Below, piece after piece: positions 1-10,031 of a stretch of 64,000 nucleotides of DNA. Source of the DNA: Panagrolaimus kolymaensis (Eukaryota; Nematoda; Chromadorea; Rhabditida; Panagrolaimidae). The DNA lies in assembly GCA_028622995.1 (NCBI GenBank), contig JAJQJQ010000016.1, forward strand, positions 1,612,001 through 1,676,000, read 5' to 3'. The notes below the pieces were generated by a model. The model searched no databases. It saw only the letters and a list, made by a program, of their open reading frames with translations, and was not told where the DNA came from. How positions within the stretch are numbered: position 1 is the first letter of the stretch; each line of letters opens with the position of its first letter. Made by a program: the position numbers and the translations under genes.

Positions 1-39
1 TTGTTTTTAAGATTGTTTAACTTTTTTCTTATATTTCAG

Positions 40-222
40 GTTAAAAATTTCGGAAAAGCTAGTCGAAGTAAATGGAGCCATTTGACTGCAGAAGATACGA
101 CTGATCATCAAGGTGTTTGGGCTTCTGAAAATCCATTAAATCAAAAATTTGTATCAAAACATGCTGCTGGAATGCGACCTGTTTTTGAAAAACCAGCTGC
201 TAAAAAGAGAAAGAATGAATAA
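40..222 (+). CDS. mfap-1: MFAP1 homologue, C-terminal exon (partial)
   Basis: This is the last exon of a gene that begins before the window. A TTTCAG acceptor ends at 39 and the reading frame runs to TAA at 220-222. The encoded tail contains [11 protein letters not shown], an E-D-T-T block, and ends [10 protein letters not shown]. It matches the conserved C-terminus of microfibrillar-associated protein 1, whose tail has the pattern KNFGRSG..KYTHL..DTT...AKKRK. MFAP1 is a nuclear component of the spliceosomal B complex that binds Prp38. Only about 60 residues are visible, so domain order cannot be judged. Identity is from the motif pattern alone, but this tail is distinctive. Confidence 0.85.
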   Translation, partial: VKNFGKASRSKWSHLTAEDTTDHQGVWASENPLNQKFVSKHAAGMRPVFEKPAAKKRKNE

Positions 223-657
223 TTTCTGATTACAATGTGTTATTTATTTTTGATTTTGTTATCGATTTTGTTTTTATATAAATTTGTTTCTACGTATTCT
301 TTTCCTTTTTGGGAATTACTGTAAAAAATTGAATTTTTTATCATTTTATGCTTCTCTTTCAATATTACATGTTTCATCTTTTCATTTTTTGGATGATTCA
401 TTATTGATTTGATACATCAAAAAATCAATACTAAATAAACATATTTATGATATATCTTCGAAAAAGACGAATCAAAGAACATTTCCCAATGTCAGTGACA
501 CAAGGCGGAAAACAAACATGTCTCAAAGCTTTAACATATTATTATTTGCTTTGCTTTGTAGAAATCGAGAAAAAGTTATGAGTGAGTGAGTGTACGCAAA
601 AAAAAAATAAAAACCAAGAAGGAAGCATTTTTTAATACAAAAAACAACAACTTTGAA
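223..657. other. Intergenic: mfap-1 3' UTR and saposin-gene promoter
   Basis: AT-rich DNA between two plus-strand genes. It contains AATAAA-like sequences around 430-440 and no ORF with coding character. The second half should hold the promoter of the saposin-like gene. Confidence 0.5.
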
Positions 658-1017
658 ATGAGAACGTTTGTTTTTATTTTTCTTATTATTATTTATGTTG
701 AAGTTGCTTCAGGGCAAAACTCCTTTTGTAATTTATGTTTTAAAATGGTTGATGAATTACGCGAGCGTTTTAATAATGATTTTAAAAAAGTTTCAGCTCA
801 ACAAATTGCGGTATGTTTCACTTTTTATAGATTTTTGAGTTTGCTATTAATTTTTCTTTTCAAGGCATCCATGGATAACGAATGCACCATTCAAATGACA
901 GGATTTCAAGGACAAATTTGTAAATCAACTGTAAGAAAAAATGCGTGCCGACTTTTAAAAGCTCTTAGAATTGGAGCAACCAATGCTCAAGCTTGCAATG
1001 CATCTGCTTTATGTTAA
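658..1017 (+). CDS. Saposin-like (SapB) secreted peptide
   Basis: Two exons, 658-810 and 865-1017, joined over a 54-bp intron, give 101 residues. The first ~18 residues are a hydrophobic signal peptide. The mature part has a CxxC pair near its start, then further cysteines (NEC, QIC, NAC, QAC and a final C). This spacing resembles the SapB fold of nematode saposin-like (caenopore) proteins, which interact with membranes and often serve in gut digestion or antibacterial defence. The intron lacks an in-frame stop, so an unspliced reading is also open, but the unspliced form would insert a hydrophobic stretch in the domain. An AATAAA lies at 1048-1053. One cysteine is extra compared with the usual six, and the specific role is unknown. 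Confidence 0.75.
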   Translation: MRTFVFIFLIIIYVEVASGQNSFCNLCFKMVDELRERFNNDFKKVSAQQIAVCFTFYRFLSLLLIFLFKASMDNECTIQMTGFQGQICKSTVRKNACRLLKALRIGATNAQACNASALC

Positions 1018-1875
1018 AGCTTTTATTTGGATTAAAATATTTTTTTAAATAAAATAATTTAAATTAACTTTTTAATCGCTTTTCTATGTTGTACAATTTG
1101 ATTTTTCATTTTGCTAGTATTATATTTGGAAGAAACAAGATAAAAAAATTTGGTTGAAAAGTATTGTTTTAAGAAATTCTTTAATGCAAGCATTACATTG
1201 CGTGTCTATTTCTATTATCTATCAGTAGCTACAAAAACTTTAATATTCTGTAAAAGCATCTGTATCAATAGAGTAAAAAATTATAATTTTTTTGGAAAGC
1301 ACTTTTCATTAATTTTTTGCTTACAAAAAAAGTGTTTTAAATTTTGAAAAAATTCAAACCATTTAAAACTTTGGGTGAACATGAAACTAAACGACGGAAA
1401 ATTCAAAAAAGTAATTAATCTCGTTTGAGTTATTTTTTTGATGAAACGATGTTTATTTTTGAGGCTGCTTTTTTTAAATGTTCTCCTTCCAAATTTTGAT
1501 TGATTTTAAAGAGAGCTTTTTCGGACGTTATTTTTATCATTTCGTTCTATCTTTTTTTAAATGAGGATGTGTTAAGAGAAAAGAACTACGCATCTATTTT
1601 ACAGAATTCCGTAACTCGAATCTTTATTTTAAATAAACAAAAATAGATATCTGGTATTTATAATAAATCAAATAAAAACAAAAAAGTTAAGCATGTACGA
1701 AAAATTACCCATTATGCAAATTTTACGGGTAAATTATTATTATATCTTATATTTTTTTCATTCTTTGGTTCGGGAGATCTCAACTTAAAATTTTTTTTTT
1801 GAGAGACTGGCCGAAGCGAAGTATCACAACGGAATGGGTGTTTGTTTATTTTACAAAATGAAAGAAGAAAAATGC
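1018..1875. other. Convergent intergenic region
   Basis: 858 bp between two convergent genes, made of their 3' UTRs and AT-rich filler. An open stretch at 1150-1347 has low-complexity, hydrophobic content and no start context, and I do not regard it as a gene. Confidence 0.5.
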
Positions 1876-3005
1876 TTATTCAGCAGAAAGAAAGGGACGC
1901 CAAACTTTTTTATCATCATTTTTGGATGTTTCTTTGGTTTGAGATTTTGCAGATTCACATTCAATGTTAATTTTTTGTTCACTTTTTGTATCATCTGAAC
2001 TTGTATCAGATGATGGTGAAGCATTCAAGGTTGACGCCAAAGCTGCGGCAAGTATCCAAGCTGGATTCATATTTGGAGGATGAAAATATTGTTGGTTCAT
2101 TGAATTCATTGCTGCCATCATTAAAGCGGGATTAAAAAGTAATGGTTGGGTTGATGGATGATTGGTGATATGGGATTTAAATAAGTCGAGTCCATTTGGG
2201 ATTAAAGTGTTTGGATGAGGGTTTATCGGATGAGATAATCGAGGCCCTTTTGCCGAAGCGTTTGTCAAATCAAATAAGCCAGAGGTTGATGGAATTGAAT
2301 GGCCAAGATTCAATGGCAAATCAAAAGCTGTCATTGATGCTGGTCGTTTACGATACTCAAATGGATTATTATTATATTGACATTTGTTGGCATTTCTTGA
2401 ATCTCTTGGACCATCCACAGTTACTTTTATAACACCGGGAACTACTGTAACTTCTCGAAAATCACTATGATGGACAGTAATTGTCAAATTGAAATTTTTT
2501 CCACGTCCAGATTTTCCAACAAATCGTAAATCCGAAAACCTTGCCACTTGTTTTATCACTTCAGCTTCGTAATTTTTAACATCCGCAGTCTCATTTTCCT
2601 CATTCCCAGCGAATACCCTAACTTTGGTTCCATCAGCGACGGGAGAAAGAAGCAAAACAATAAATGGTGATGGTAAGGACTTGTTTGAACTGAAATGATT
2701 GTAAATATTAGAAATATATTGTTATGATGTGCTTCAATAAGCGCTATGAGTAAGCATGAAAAGGATAGCATATTGAAATTTAAAATGTTTTTTTTTACGC
2801 TGGCCTTAATATGTTTATAAGAGAAGAAAAATTCTGATGAATTTTTACAACCCTCTCCATGTAAAAAAAAAAACACTTACCGCCAATGTGGAGGAAGCAT
2901 GGTACAAAAAATATTTGGGCTTCCGGTTTTTTGAAACTTGCAATTAGGTCCAATATGACGGATTGATTCTTCTAAAGCTGTTACAGCAGTTTCTATATCG
3001 GGCAT
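1876..3005 (-). CDS. rnt-1: RUNX (Runt-domain) transcription factor
   Basis: Exons 3005-2881 and 2689-1876 give 312 residues from the Met at 3005. The Runt domain (roughly residues 28-155) is clear: SPNIFCTMLPPHWR, then VFAGNEEN, VARFSDLRFVGKSGRGK, LTITV and IKVTVDGPRDSR. These are the DNA-binding and CBF-beta-contacting blocks of RUNX proteins. The long Ser/Pro/Asn-rich C-terminal region ends with WRPF, the nematode version of the Groucho-recruiting WRPY motif, here followed by four extra residues. The exon continues open upstream of 3005 to an acceptor at 3031-3038 (frame L-T-S-T-S-I-S-I-M), so further 5' coding exons are likely and the true N-terminus is not established. In C. elegans the single RUNX gene controls seam-cell division; the same role here is inference. 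Confidence 0.93.
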
Positions 3006-3030
3006 TATGCTAATTGAGGTGCTTGTTAAA

Positions 3031-6000
3031 CTGAAACCACAAAAAAAAACTATTATTAAAATAACAATAAAAGCGATTATGAAAGAAAGGGTATGCGAAA
3101 GGTAATATAGAATGCAAATGGGGAATCAGCACGTCAAAGACGAAAGAAGAAAGCAAATGAGAGAGAAGCTTATCACCACTGAAAGAGGTATTAATGACGG
3201 TGTTTCCGATTGCAAAAAATGTATAAAAAAGTCAAAATGAGTCATTTAATTTTTTCAACCGCAAAAAGGAGTCACAAAATTAATAGTTTTTATGGGGATT
3301 GAGGATGGTAATTATAAAAATTGATAGAAAAAAATGTGGAATGAAGAAGGTAAAAAAATTATTTTTGGATCATCAAAAAAAGATAAGAAAAGAATGGAAC
3401 TGTTTTCCATGAGAAAGTTCAAGGAAGAAGAAGAGTAAGTTAGGAATCGTCAGAGAAGGAGGTGGAAAAAAGGGAGTGGAGAAAGTAAAAAATAACATTG
3501 TTGCTTTTGGAAAGGTGTTGGAGAAAAATTATTAGCTAAAAATATCGAACATTAAGGAGGCGGATTGGTGGTTTTTTTAAATTCAACTTTCGCAAAAATG
3601 TTCCCAAAAATACAGTAGCTTAGAGGTTTTGTTTTGATTCTAAAATAACTCCACATCCCAAATATTGTGTTAAACACATTTTTTTAAAGAAAAAAATATG
3701 TATGTATATTATGTAAGATGACATTGATCAACCTCATCGATGTCGAACAAATTAGCGCAAATGAAGGAAAATGAATGGCAATTTTTTTGGTGCCCTTTAT
3801 TGACCTTGTTACTGTCGGCGTCGTTGCGTAATGACAGATCGTTTAAAAATGAGAGAAACTCTTTAATTCAGCAGCAAAATAAGAGAATTTCTTTCTTCGG
3901 TATTCTCTTATACAACAACCAACCGAAAGAAACTTAACGAGTGACAGAAGGAAGCGATAACAACAAATATTTTTGCGGTAATAATGCGCCGTTGTTTCTC
4001 CTCCTTCTTTTTTTTCATCCCTCAAAAAAGAAAAAGAAATAAAATATAATATGTATTTGAATACGGTAAAGAAAAGAAGACCAATGAAATAGCGGGTGTT
4101 GCGGCCGACTGCGGCCAGACAAACGAGGGAGAAGAATAAAACCGAAGGCACGATCACTTTTTTTCTTTCATTTTAATTTTTGCGCAAAGATGGTTATCGA
4201 AGAAGCAAAAGGAGCGCAAAACATTTGTCGACAGCTCTTTTGCCACCATCACTCTTTCATATATTTTTTTTTTCATCTGCCACTGATGGTTGTTGCGCGT
4301 AGTTGTCGCCGCATTCTTGTCACGCTTTAGTTGGTGTCGATTACTTTTTTTTTTACCTCGTCGTTAGTCTTTTTGCGGGAGGGAATGAACATGAATACTC
4401 GCTCCTCAGGCTGATTACAGCTTAAGATAAGCAATGCCCATGGCGGTGGTAGTGGCGGCGGTAGTGGCGGCGGTGTGATTAAAATCTGTGGGAGGAAAAA
4501 GAGTAGCGGCATGTCCGGATTTTTGATTCAGATGGCAAAAAAAAGAAAAGAAAAGGAAAACTCAGTAAAAAAATATTTAATAAATAAATAAAAAAACAAG
4601 AATTCTGAGGAACAGGATGCAGTCTATCTATCTGCCGCAACAACACAGCTTATTTCAAAATAATATCAAAAAAACTTTATAAATTTTAAAAACTGATAAA
4701 CAAAAGACAAGCATAGAAGAACAAAAATTAATGGGAAAAGTCAGAAAGCAAAGAGGACAGCATGTTTCGCAATAGGCATCCATGTTTGATTGCAACTACC
4801 TCATATGACCTCAAAAACAACTTAAAAATCAAGTTTATAAAAAAAAGTGAAAAATTATATATTTTTGTTTACAGTATTTTGTATTTCAAAAATAGTAATC
4901 TATAAAATGAAGTAATTTTTTCGAGGTTAGCTATGGATTGATGAAGTTCTTTATATTTCATAGCAAAGAATTCAGTAAAAAATGAAGCGGGTTTAATTGT
5001 AAACAAAGTTTAAAAATATTTTCATATAAAAAAGAAAGTCCAACAACTATTTTCTCAATGAAAACAGATTCTTCAACTTTTGCCTTTAAAATTTTGGCAT
5101 TTTTTTTAATTTTAAAAGCTAAAAATGCAATTTTGCAACATCCGTCAATTTCTAAAACCAAAATTCGGTTACTGTTAATATCCTCTAATTCGAAAGAAAA
5201 TTAAAAGATAGCATCAAAAAATATTGGCCACAAATCAAATATTTTTTGTGGTTTTTTTTTCTAACTTTTTAATGACATAGCTAGAGATTAAGATTTGAGT
5301 TTTGGGTGATAAATGACAGAAAAAAAGGATTAAACGGGCAAAATCAGATGATACAAGGTTAAAATAATAAACACATTTCAAACCTTTTCTTATATTTTCT
5401 TAAAAATGAAAAAATGAAACTTGCGCTGAGGAATTATTTTTTGCTAAAACTTAAAAAATTGTTTTTTTGAGGTGGAGTAAATTTATTTTATTCGAAGAAA
5501 AAAAGAGGGAACCGCATAATATGTAAACGAGCTGTTGATTCGATTACGAGGAGGAACAAGCAAATAAAAAAAAGGTGAGTTAAAGCAATTTCTTCTCGTA
5601 GTAGATCAAAGGAGAACAAAACTCTAATTCACATAAATTGCTTTTGGCGCCTGGCAATACATTTTTTGGATGGTATTGAAAAGTACATATAAGTTGGAAG
5701 GCAAAAAGAAAACAAACACTGGTCATTCATTTCTTGAATCTATAAAATGCAATATTGTAAACCCGACGGTATAAAGCTTGAATCCAGTTCCACTTAAATT
5801 TTGCAAAGTCATACAGTAGGTAAAAAGGAAATACAATGGAAAAAATGGAGTTGAATGGTTTCATTACAAGAAGAAAAAAATTGTATTTGGGGAAAAAATA
5901 TTTTTAAAGATTTCCCTTATAAAGTAATCCAAAAAAGTCGAAACTTTCAGAATAATCGTAATAAATATTTTTGTTACATTTCTTCTTCCCTTTTATTATC

Positions 6001-6870
6001 AGTAATGAACATCTGGTTGCTTTACTTTTATCCTTCCGAATACATTTCAGCATAGGGATTTACTACTACCGTACTTTTCATCACCTCCCAAAAGCTTCTT
6101 TCGTCAAATATATTTAAAAAAAATGTAACCAAATCTCATCATGAAAAAGATGATCACAAGACAAAAAAGACCACTCTTTTATTTAAACAAAATTTAAAAA
6201 AAAGAAAAGATAGAAAAACACAATTTTAATTTTGCCAAATAATCTCAAGTGATTTCGGAGGAGATAACAACCGACATCCCACAAAATTGCGTAACATTCT
6301 ATTTTACTCCAATATAAAAACGATTGGTGGCAACAGCAGCGACCACCGCCACGAGTCTCATTGCTTACATCAAGGATATCAAGTGATTAATTGACCACAG
6401 CGCACCGCATAAAATCCTCTTAATGCTTTGTCAATATTCGCAACAATTGCTACCACGAAGTAATGAAAATTTTATGTTGGTCTTTTATCCACAAACTTTT
6501 TTCAAATTCAACCAAATTTGTTTGATAACAAAAAAAAGAATTTAAAAAAAAGGTAAGGAAGATATTTTTTGCTTCTCGTCATCATCTTTACTCCCAATAA
6601 CCCTCTTTTGTCGGCGGCGCCATCAACCACACCTAATACCAATCTAAAAATAATATCCTCATAACAAGCCGGAAACGAATCAATGCGATGTTACTGCGAC
6701 GGAAGTGTGGCGCCTTGCTTCTTTAACCAACTTATTGTCATTTCTACCACATGTTTAAACAAAAAGACATCGAAAAAACACTTGTAACAATCGAAAATAA
6801 ACTTTATCAACAAAAATTGAAAAACATATTTTATCATAAAAGAATCAACAAAAAATTAATAAAGTATAGT
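3031..6870. promoter_or_regulatory. Long 5' flank / first intron of rnt-1, with RUNX sites
   Basis: 3.8 kb of AT-rich DNA without a convincing gene. It probably holds unrecognised 5' exons and regulatory DNA of rnt-1 and the 3' end of rps-27. RUNX-type cores (TGTGGT/ACCACA) are visible at 3036-3041 (overlapping the splice acceptor), 5247-5252, 6394-6399 and 6626-6631. A GGY-rich trinucleotide stretch lies at about 4440-4475. Short moderately GC-rich islands at about 6290-6420 and 6600-6720 stand out and could be regulatory. Confidence 0.4.
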
Positions 6871-7125
6871 TTATTGTTGCTTCTTTCGGAACGAGCATCC
6901 TTCAATCAAACGAGCTTTACCACCAGTAGGTTGACAGAGAACGGTATTGCATCCAACACAAACGACGACAGATTGAGCATGACTGAATACAGTGGTGATT
7001 TTGTAACAACCAGGACATTTGACATCCATGAAGTATGAATTTGGATGAGGAACAAGTCGCTTCATCTTGTGGCGCTCTTGTTCGCGTTTTGGATCAGGAT
7101 GAAGAAGATCTCGAGCTAAAGGCAT
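6871..7125 (-). CDS. rps-27: 40S ribosomal protein eS27
   Basis: A single coding exon of 84 residues, the usual length for eS27. It starts [12 protein letters not shown] and carries the zinc-binding CPGC ... CVGC pairs, with [17 protein letters not shown] between them. It ends SFRKKQQ. The protein is part of the small ribosomal subunit. The Met at 7125 is chosen because it matches the family start; an upstream in-frame Met lies before a TTTTTTTTTTCAG acceptor at 7146-7147. That acceptor lies 20 nt before the ATG, so the mRNA is probably trans-spliced, or has a 5' UTR intron. It is divergent from the OSCP gene. Confidence 0.97.
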   Translation of the reverse strand: MPLARDLLHPDPKREQERHKMKRLVPHPNSYFMDVKCPGCYKITTVFSHAQSVVVCVGCNTVLCQPTGGKARLIEGCSFRKKQQ

Positions 7126-7859
7126 TTTGAGTTGTTGTATGTTACCTGAAAAAAAAAACAATATATGTTAAGGATAAAATGAAGGAAAAAACACTTTATA
7201 TACATACACGTAAAGATAATGAAACACAATTACGAAAAGTTTCACGCTGAAACTCTAACATAGTTTTGAAAGCTTGAGAATTACGAAAGCTAGCAAAAAG
7301 GGTAAAAAGTATTATTAAGGATATCAATAATATAGCAGCATTAACGGCTGTTTGGGAGGAATACATGATAAAAAGGGTATTAAAGGAACAGGAAACGAAT
7401 GTTTAATATGTATAAAAATCAGTAAATGCAAAAAAGAAGCGTAAATATTTCAATAGTATTAGCGCAGCAACAAAAAAATGTTTGAAATTTTTTTGTTGAA
7501 AGAAATGCAAAAGGGAATGAAGACAGTAGGCTGAGTATTCCCATGCTCAGGCAAAGAAAGAGACAAGGTCTTGAATGGAAAATTTGCTTGAAAAAAAAGA
7601 AAAACAACAAGCTTTGCTTTTTTTAACCCAGCTTTTATGCATGTATTTATTGCACAATTATGCATAATTTTGTGAAATAAAAACTTTACTATTTTTGTAT
7701 TTCAACATTTAGTGACGTCATCAAAATGATAAGCATTAAAGTGGATATCTTTAAAATCTTTAATAATCTCTTATAAATTTTTTTTGTCGTTTTTACGTGA
7801 TTTTTATACATGTTTACCACGCTTTTTAACACTAATAAATTCACATCTTTTCAGTAATT
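7126..7859. promoter_or_regulatory. Shared promoter region, rps-27 / atp-3
   Basis: 734 bp between two divergent housekeeping genes. It contains the putative trans-splice acceptors of both (7146-7147 on minus, 7853-7854 on plus). ORFs of 60-70 codons inside it are low-complexity and not credible. Confidence 0.45.
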
Positions 7860-8597
7860 ATGGCAGCGAACATGATGCTCAAACGAGGCTTTTCATTATC
7901 TGCTTCTGTTGCTCAACAAGTGGTTAAAACTCCAGTTCAAGTTCATGGAATTGAAGGACGCTATGCTTCAGCTCTTTATGTTGCTGCTTACAAACAAAAA
8001 ACTTTGGAAACCGTCGAAAAAGATTTGAGTAAAGTCAAGAATCTTTTAGAATCAAGCCAAAAGTTTAAAGTAATGACCTTTTTTCTTTTAATATTGAATT
8101 ATTAATAATATGCATTTTAAGGAATTTGTTCTCAATCCCACTCTTAATGCTCTAAAGAAACAACAAGCAATTGATAAAATCTCAAAAGAACTTGGTGTTT
8201 CAAAGGAATCTGCTAACTTTATTACTTTACTTGCTGAAAATCGCCGTCTTAATAAACTTGAAGCTGTCATCAACTCTTTTGAAACTATTATGCGTGCTCA
8301 CAAAGGAGAACTCTTTGTTGAAGTAACTTCCGCTGAGGTTAGTTTTATTTGCAAAAAGAATTTTTAATGTTTAAACCTCTTTTCTTATTTTTTTAGGCAC
8401 TTTCTCAAAAACATCAATCAGCTCTCTCAGATGCTTTACAAAAGTTTGCTAAACAAGGTCAAAAACTTCATGTTACTTTTGCTGTCAAACCTAGCATTGT
8501 TGGTGGTCTTGTTGTTACTGTTGGTGATAAATACATTGATCTTTCCATTGCATCAAAAATGAAGAAGTACACTGAAGCTCTTCAAACTGCTATCTAA
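7860..8597 (+). CDS. atp-3: Mitochondrial ATP synthase subunit O (OSCP)
   Basis: Three exons (7860-8069, 8122-8337, 8397-8597) encode 208 residues. The start MAANMMLKRGFSLSASVA is a mitochondrial targeting leader. VHGIEGRYASALYVAA is the OSCP/delta signature near the mature N-terminus, and the C-terminal part has the conserved GGLVVTVGDKYIDLSI followed by a short helix. OSCP joins the F1 head to the peripheral stalk of complex V. Length and layout fit nematode ATP-3. A TTTTCAG acceptor ends 5 nt before the ATG, suggesting trans-splicing. AATAAA lies at 8677-8682. It is convergent with the PDZ gene. The epsilon subunit of the same enzyme is at 26.5 kb in this window. Confidence 0.95.
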
Positions 8598-8688
8598 TGG
8601 CTCTCGTGTATTTGATTACGTCATTTTAGAACAGTGTTTTTATTTTAGATGAAAAATTAAATTTGTAAAATTGACTAATAAATGAATT

Positions 8689-9776
8689 TTATTTTTGTGT
8701 TGTTGATTGCAGAGGTCCTTGTTGAGATTGAATTTGAAAGTTTGGTTGAGGCACAGGTATTAAAAGATTTGGATTTCCATCACATGCAATAGGAATATCT
8801 TCTGAAGTTTGATTGATTTGTACATGGCCAAGTTCACTTTTCTTTTTTGATAAAATTTCTTTGTTCGGAGGAAGATCACTGTTCGTCATAAATCTTTTCA
8901 ATTCATTTTTACAAATTAATGCAACATCTTTTTGTGGCGCCATTTCAGTTGTTCTATCAGCAATGAGAGCTTGACGTACAATATTCTTATTGATCAATTC
9001 TGTTGGCTGTTCAATAACCATTGTTGCCTAAAACATTAAAAATTTAATTTTAATGTGGGAATTTAAATTATGAAAGTATACTTACATATCCTTTAGATTT
9101 TAAAGCTTTAAATAGATATTCACTAGTTTCTTGAACTGTGCTAACCGCTTGTCCTTCAATATCAAGAATAGCATCACCAATTTTAAGAGTAAGACCTGCC
9201 AATGTGCCATCTTCTGTGCGAGTAACATAAATTTTTGACATGTAAGCTTTTATACTTAAGCTTAACTTACAACCAGGAATCTAAAAATTATTAATCATTC
9301 GAATCACTCCATTCTCAAGCTAAACTTACTTTGTACATGACTCCAACATGATATTTGCATCCATTGATTATTTCATATCCACGAGGAATTTGAGAAGGTT
9401 TGATTGGCATTGAAATGATTGGCCTTTGCATAACAACATCAATATTAAACGTTGGACCAGATTGACTTATTTTTCCATAAAGTTCTGCAAATTGAGATCG
9501 ACTTTCTATTTTTTGACCATTGACTGAAGAAATTACATCACCGATCATGAGCTTCATGTGTGAAATAGATTGAATATTCACATCGGTTATAACCAAAGCA
9601 TTTGTCATTTTGATTCCAATCTAAATTTTTATGTTTACAAATAAAAAAAATATTCCATTATTATTGTATGTATGTGTAAAAAACTAAACCTGAGATCCAC
9701 GTTCGCCTTGAATTTGCACATTAGTAATATTGAAAAAGCCAGCAGGAAGAAGAAATCCAAAAGCTTGTGAAGTCAT
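8689..9776 (-). CDS. Two-PDZ-domain protein, nematode SMZ-like
   Basis: Four exons (9776-9690, 9620-9330, 9280-9086, 9027-8689) give 303 residues. Two PDZ-like domains can be read. The first has MIGDVISSVNGQKI (about residues 50-65) and the second TLAGLTLKIGDAILDIEGQ (about 150-170), both matching the PDZ pattern of a GD.I..(V/I)(N/E)G turn. The C-terminal ~110 residues are polar, with charged and Pro/Gln-rich stretches and no domain I recognise. The organisation recalls the nematode SMZ-1/SMZ-2 PDZ proteins involved in sperm meiosis, but that assignment is from memory of the family and tentative. It follows eEF2 on the same strand by 255 bp, which would suit an operon, but no clear SL2-type acceptor is seen before the ATG. 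Confidence 0.72.
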
Positions 9777-10031
9777 TCTTAGTTACCAACCAAAAAGTAA
9801 TTTTGACGTCGATTGATGAAAGTAAAATCAGTTCAATGATAAAAAAATCTTTTATCTCGTTTTATAATTTATTCTTCTCTAAATTTGCATGACCCATATT
9901 CGCAATTCCATTGCATAAGTAAACAAGTGAATAAATAATTTTTTTTATTATAAAACAAAGAGACAATAATAATGACAAAACATAAAAAATATTTATGATA
10001 AACAACAACAATAATAATAATTCCACAGAAT

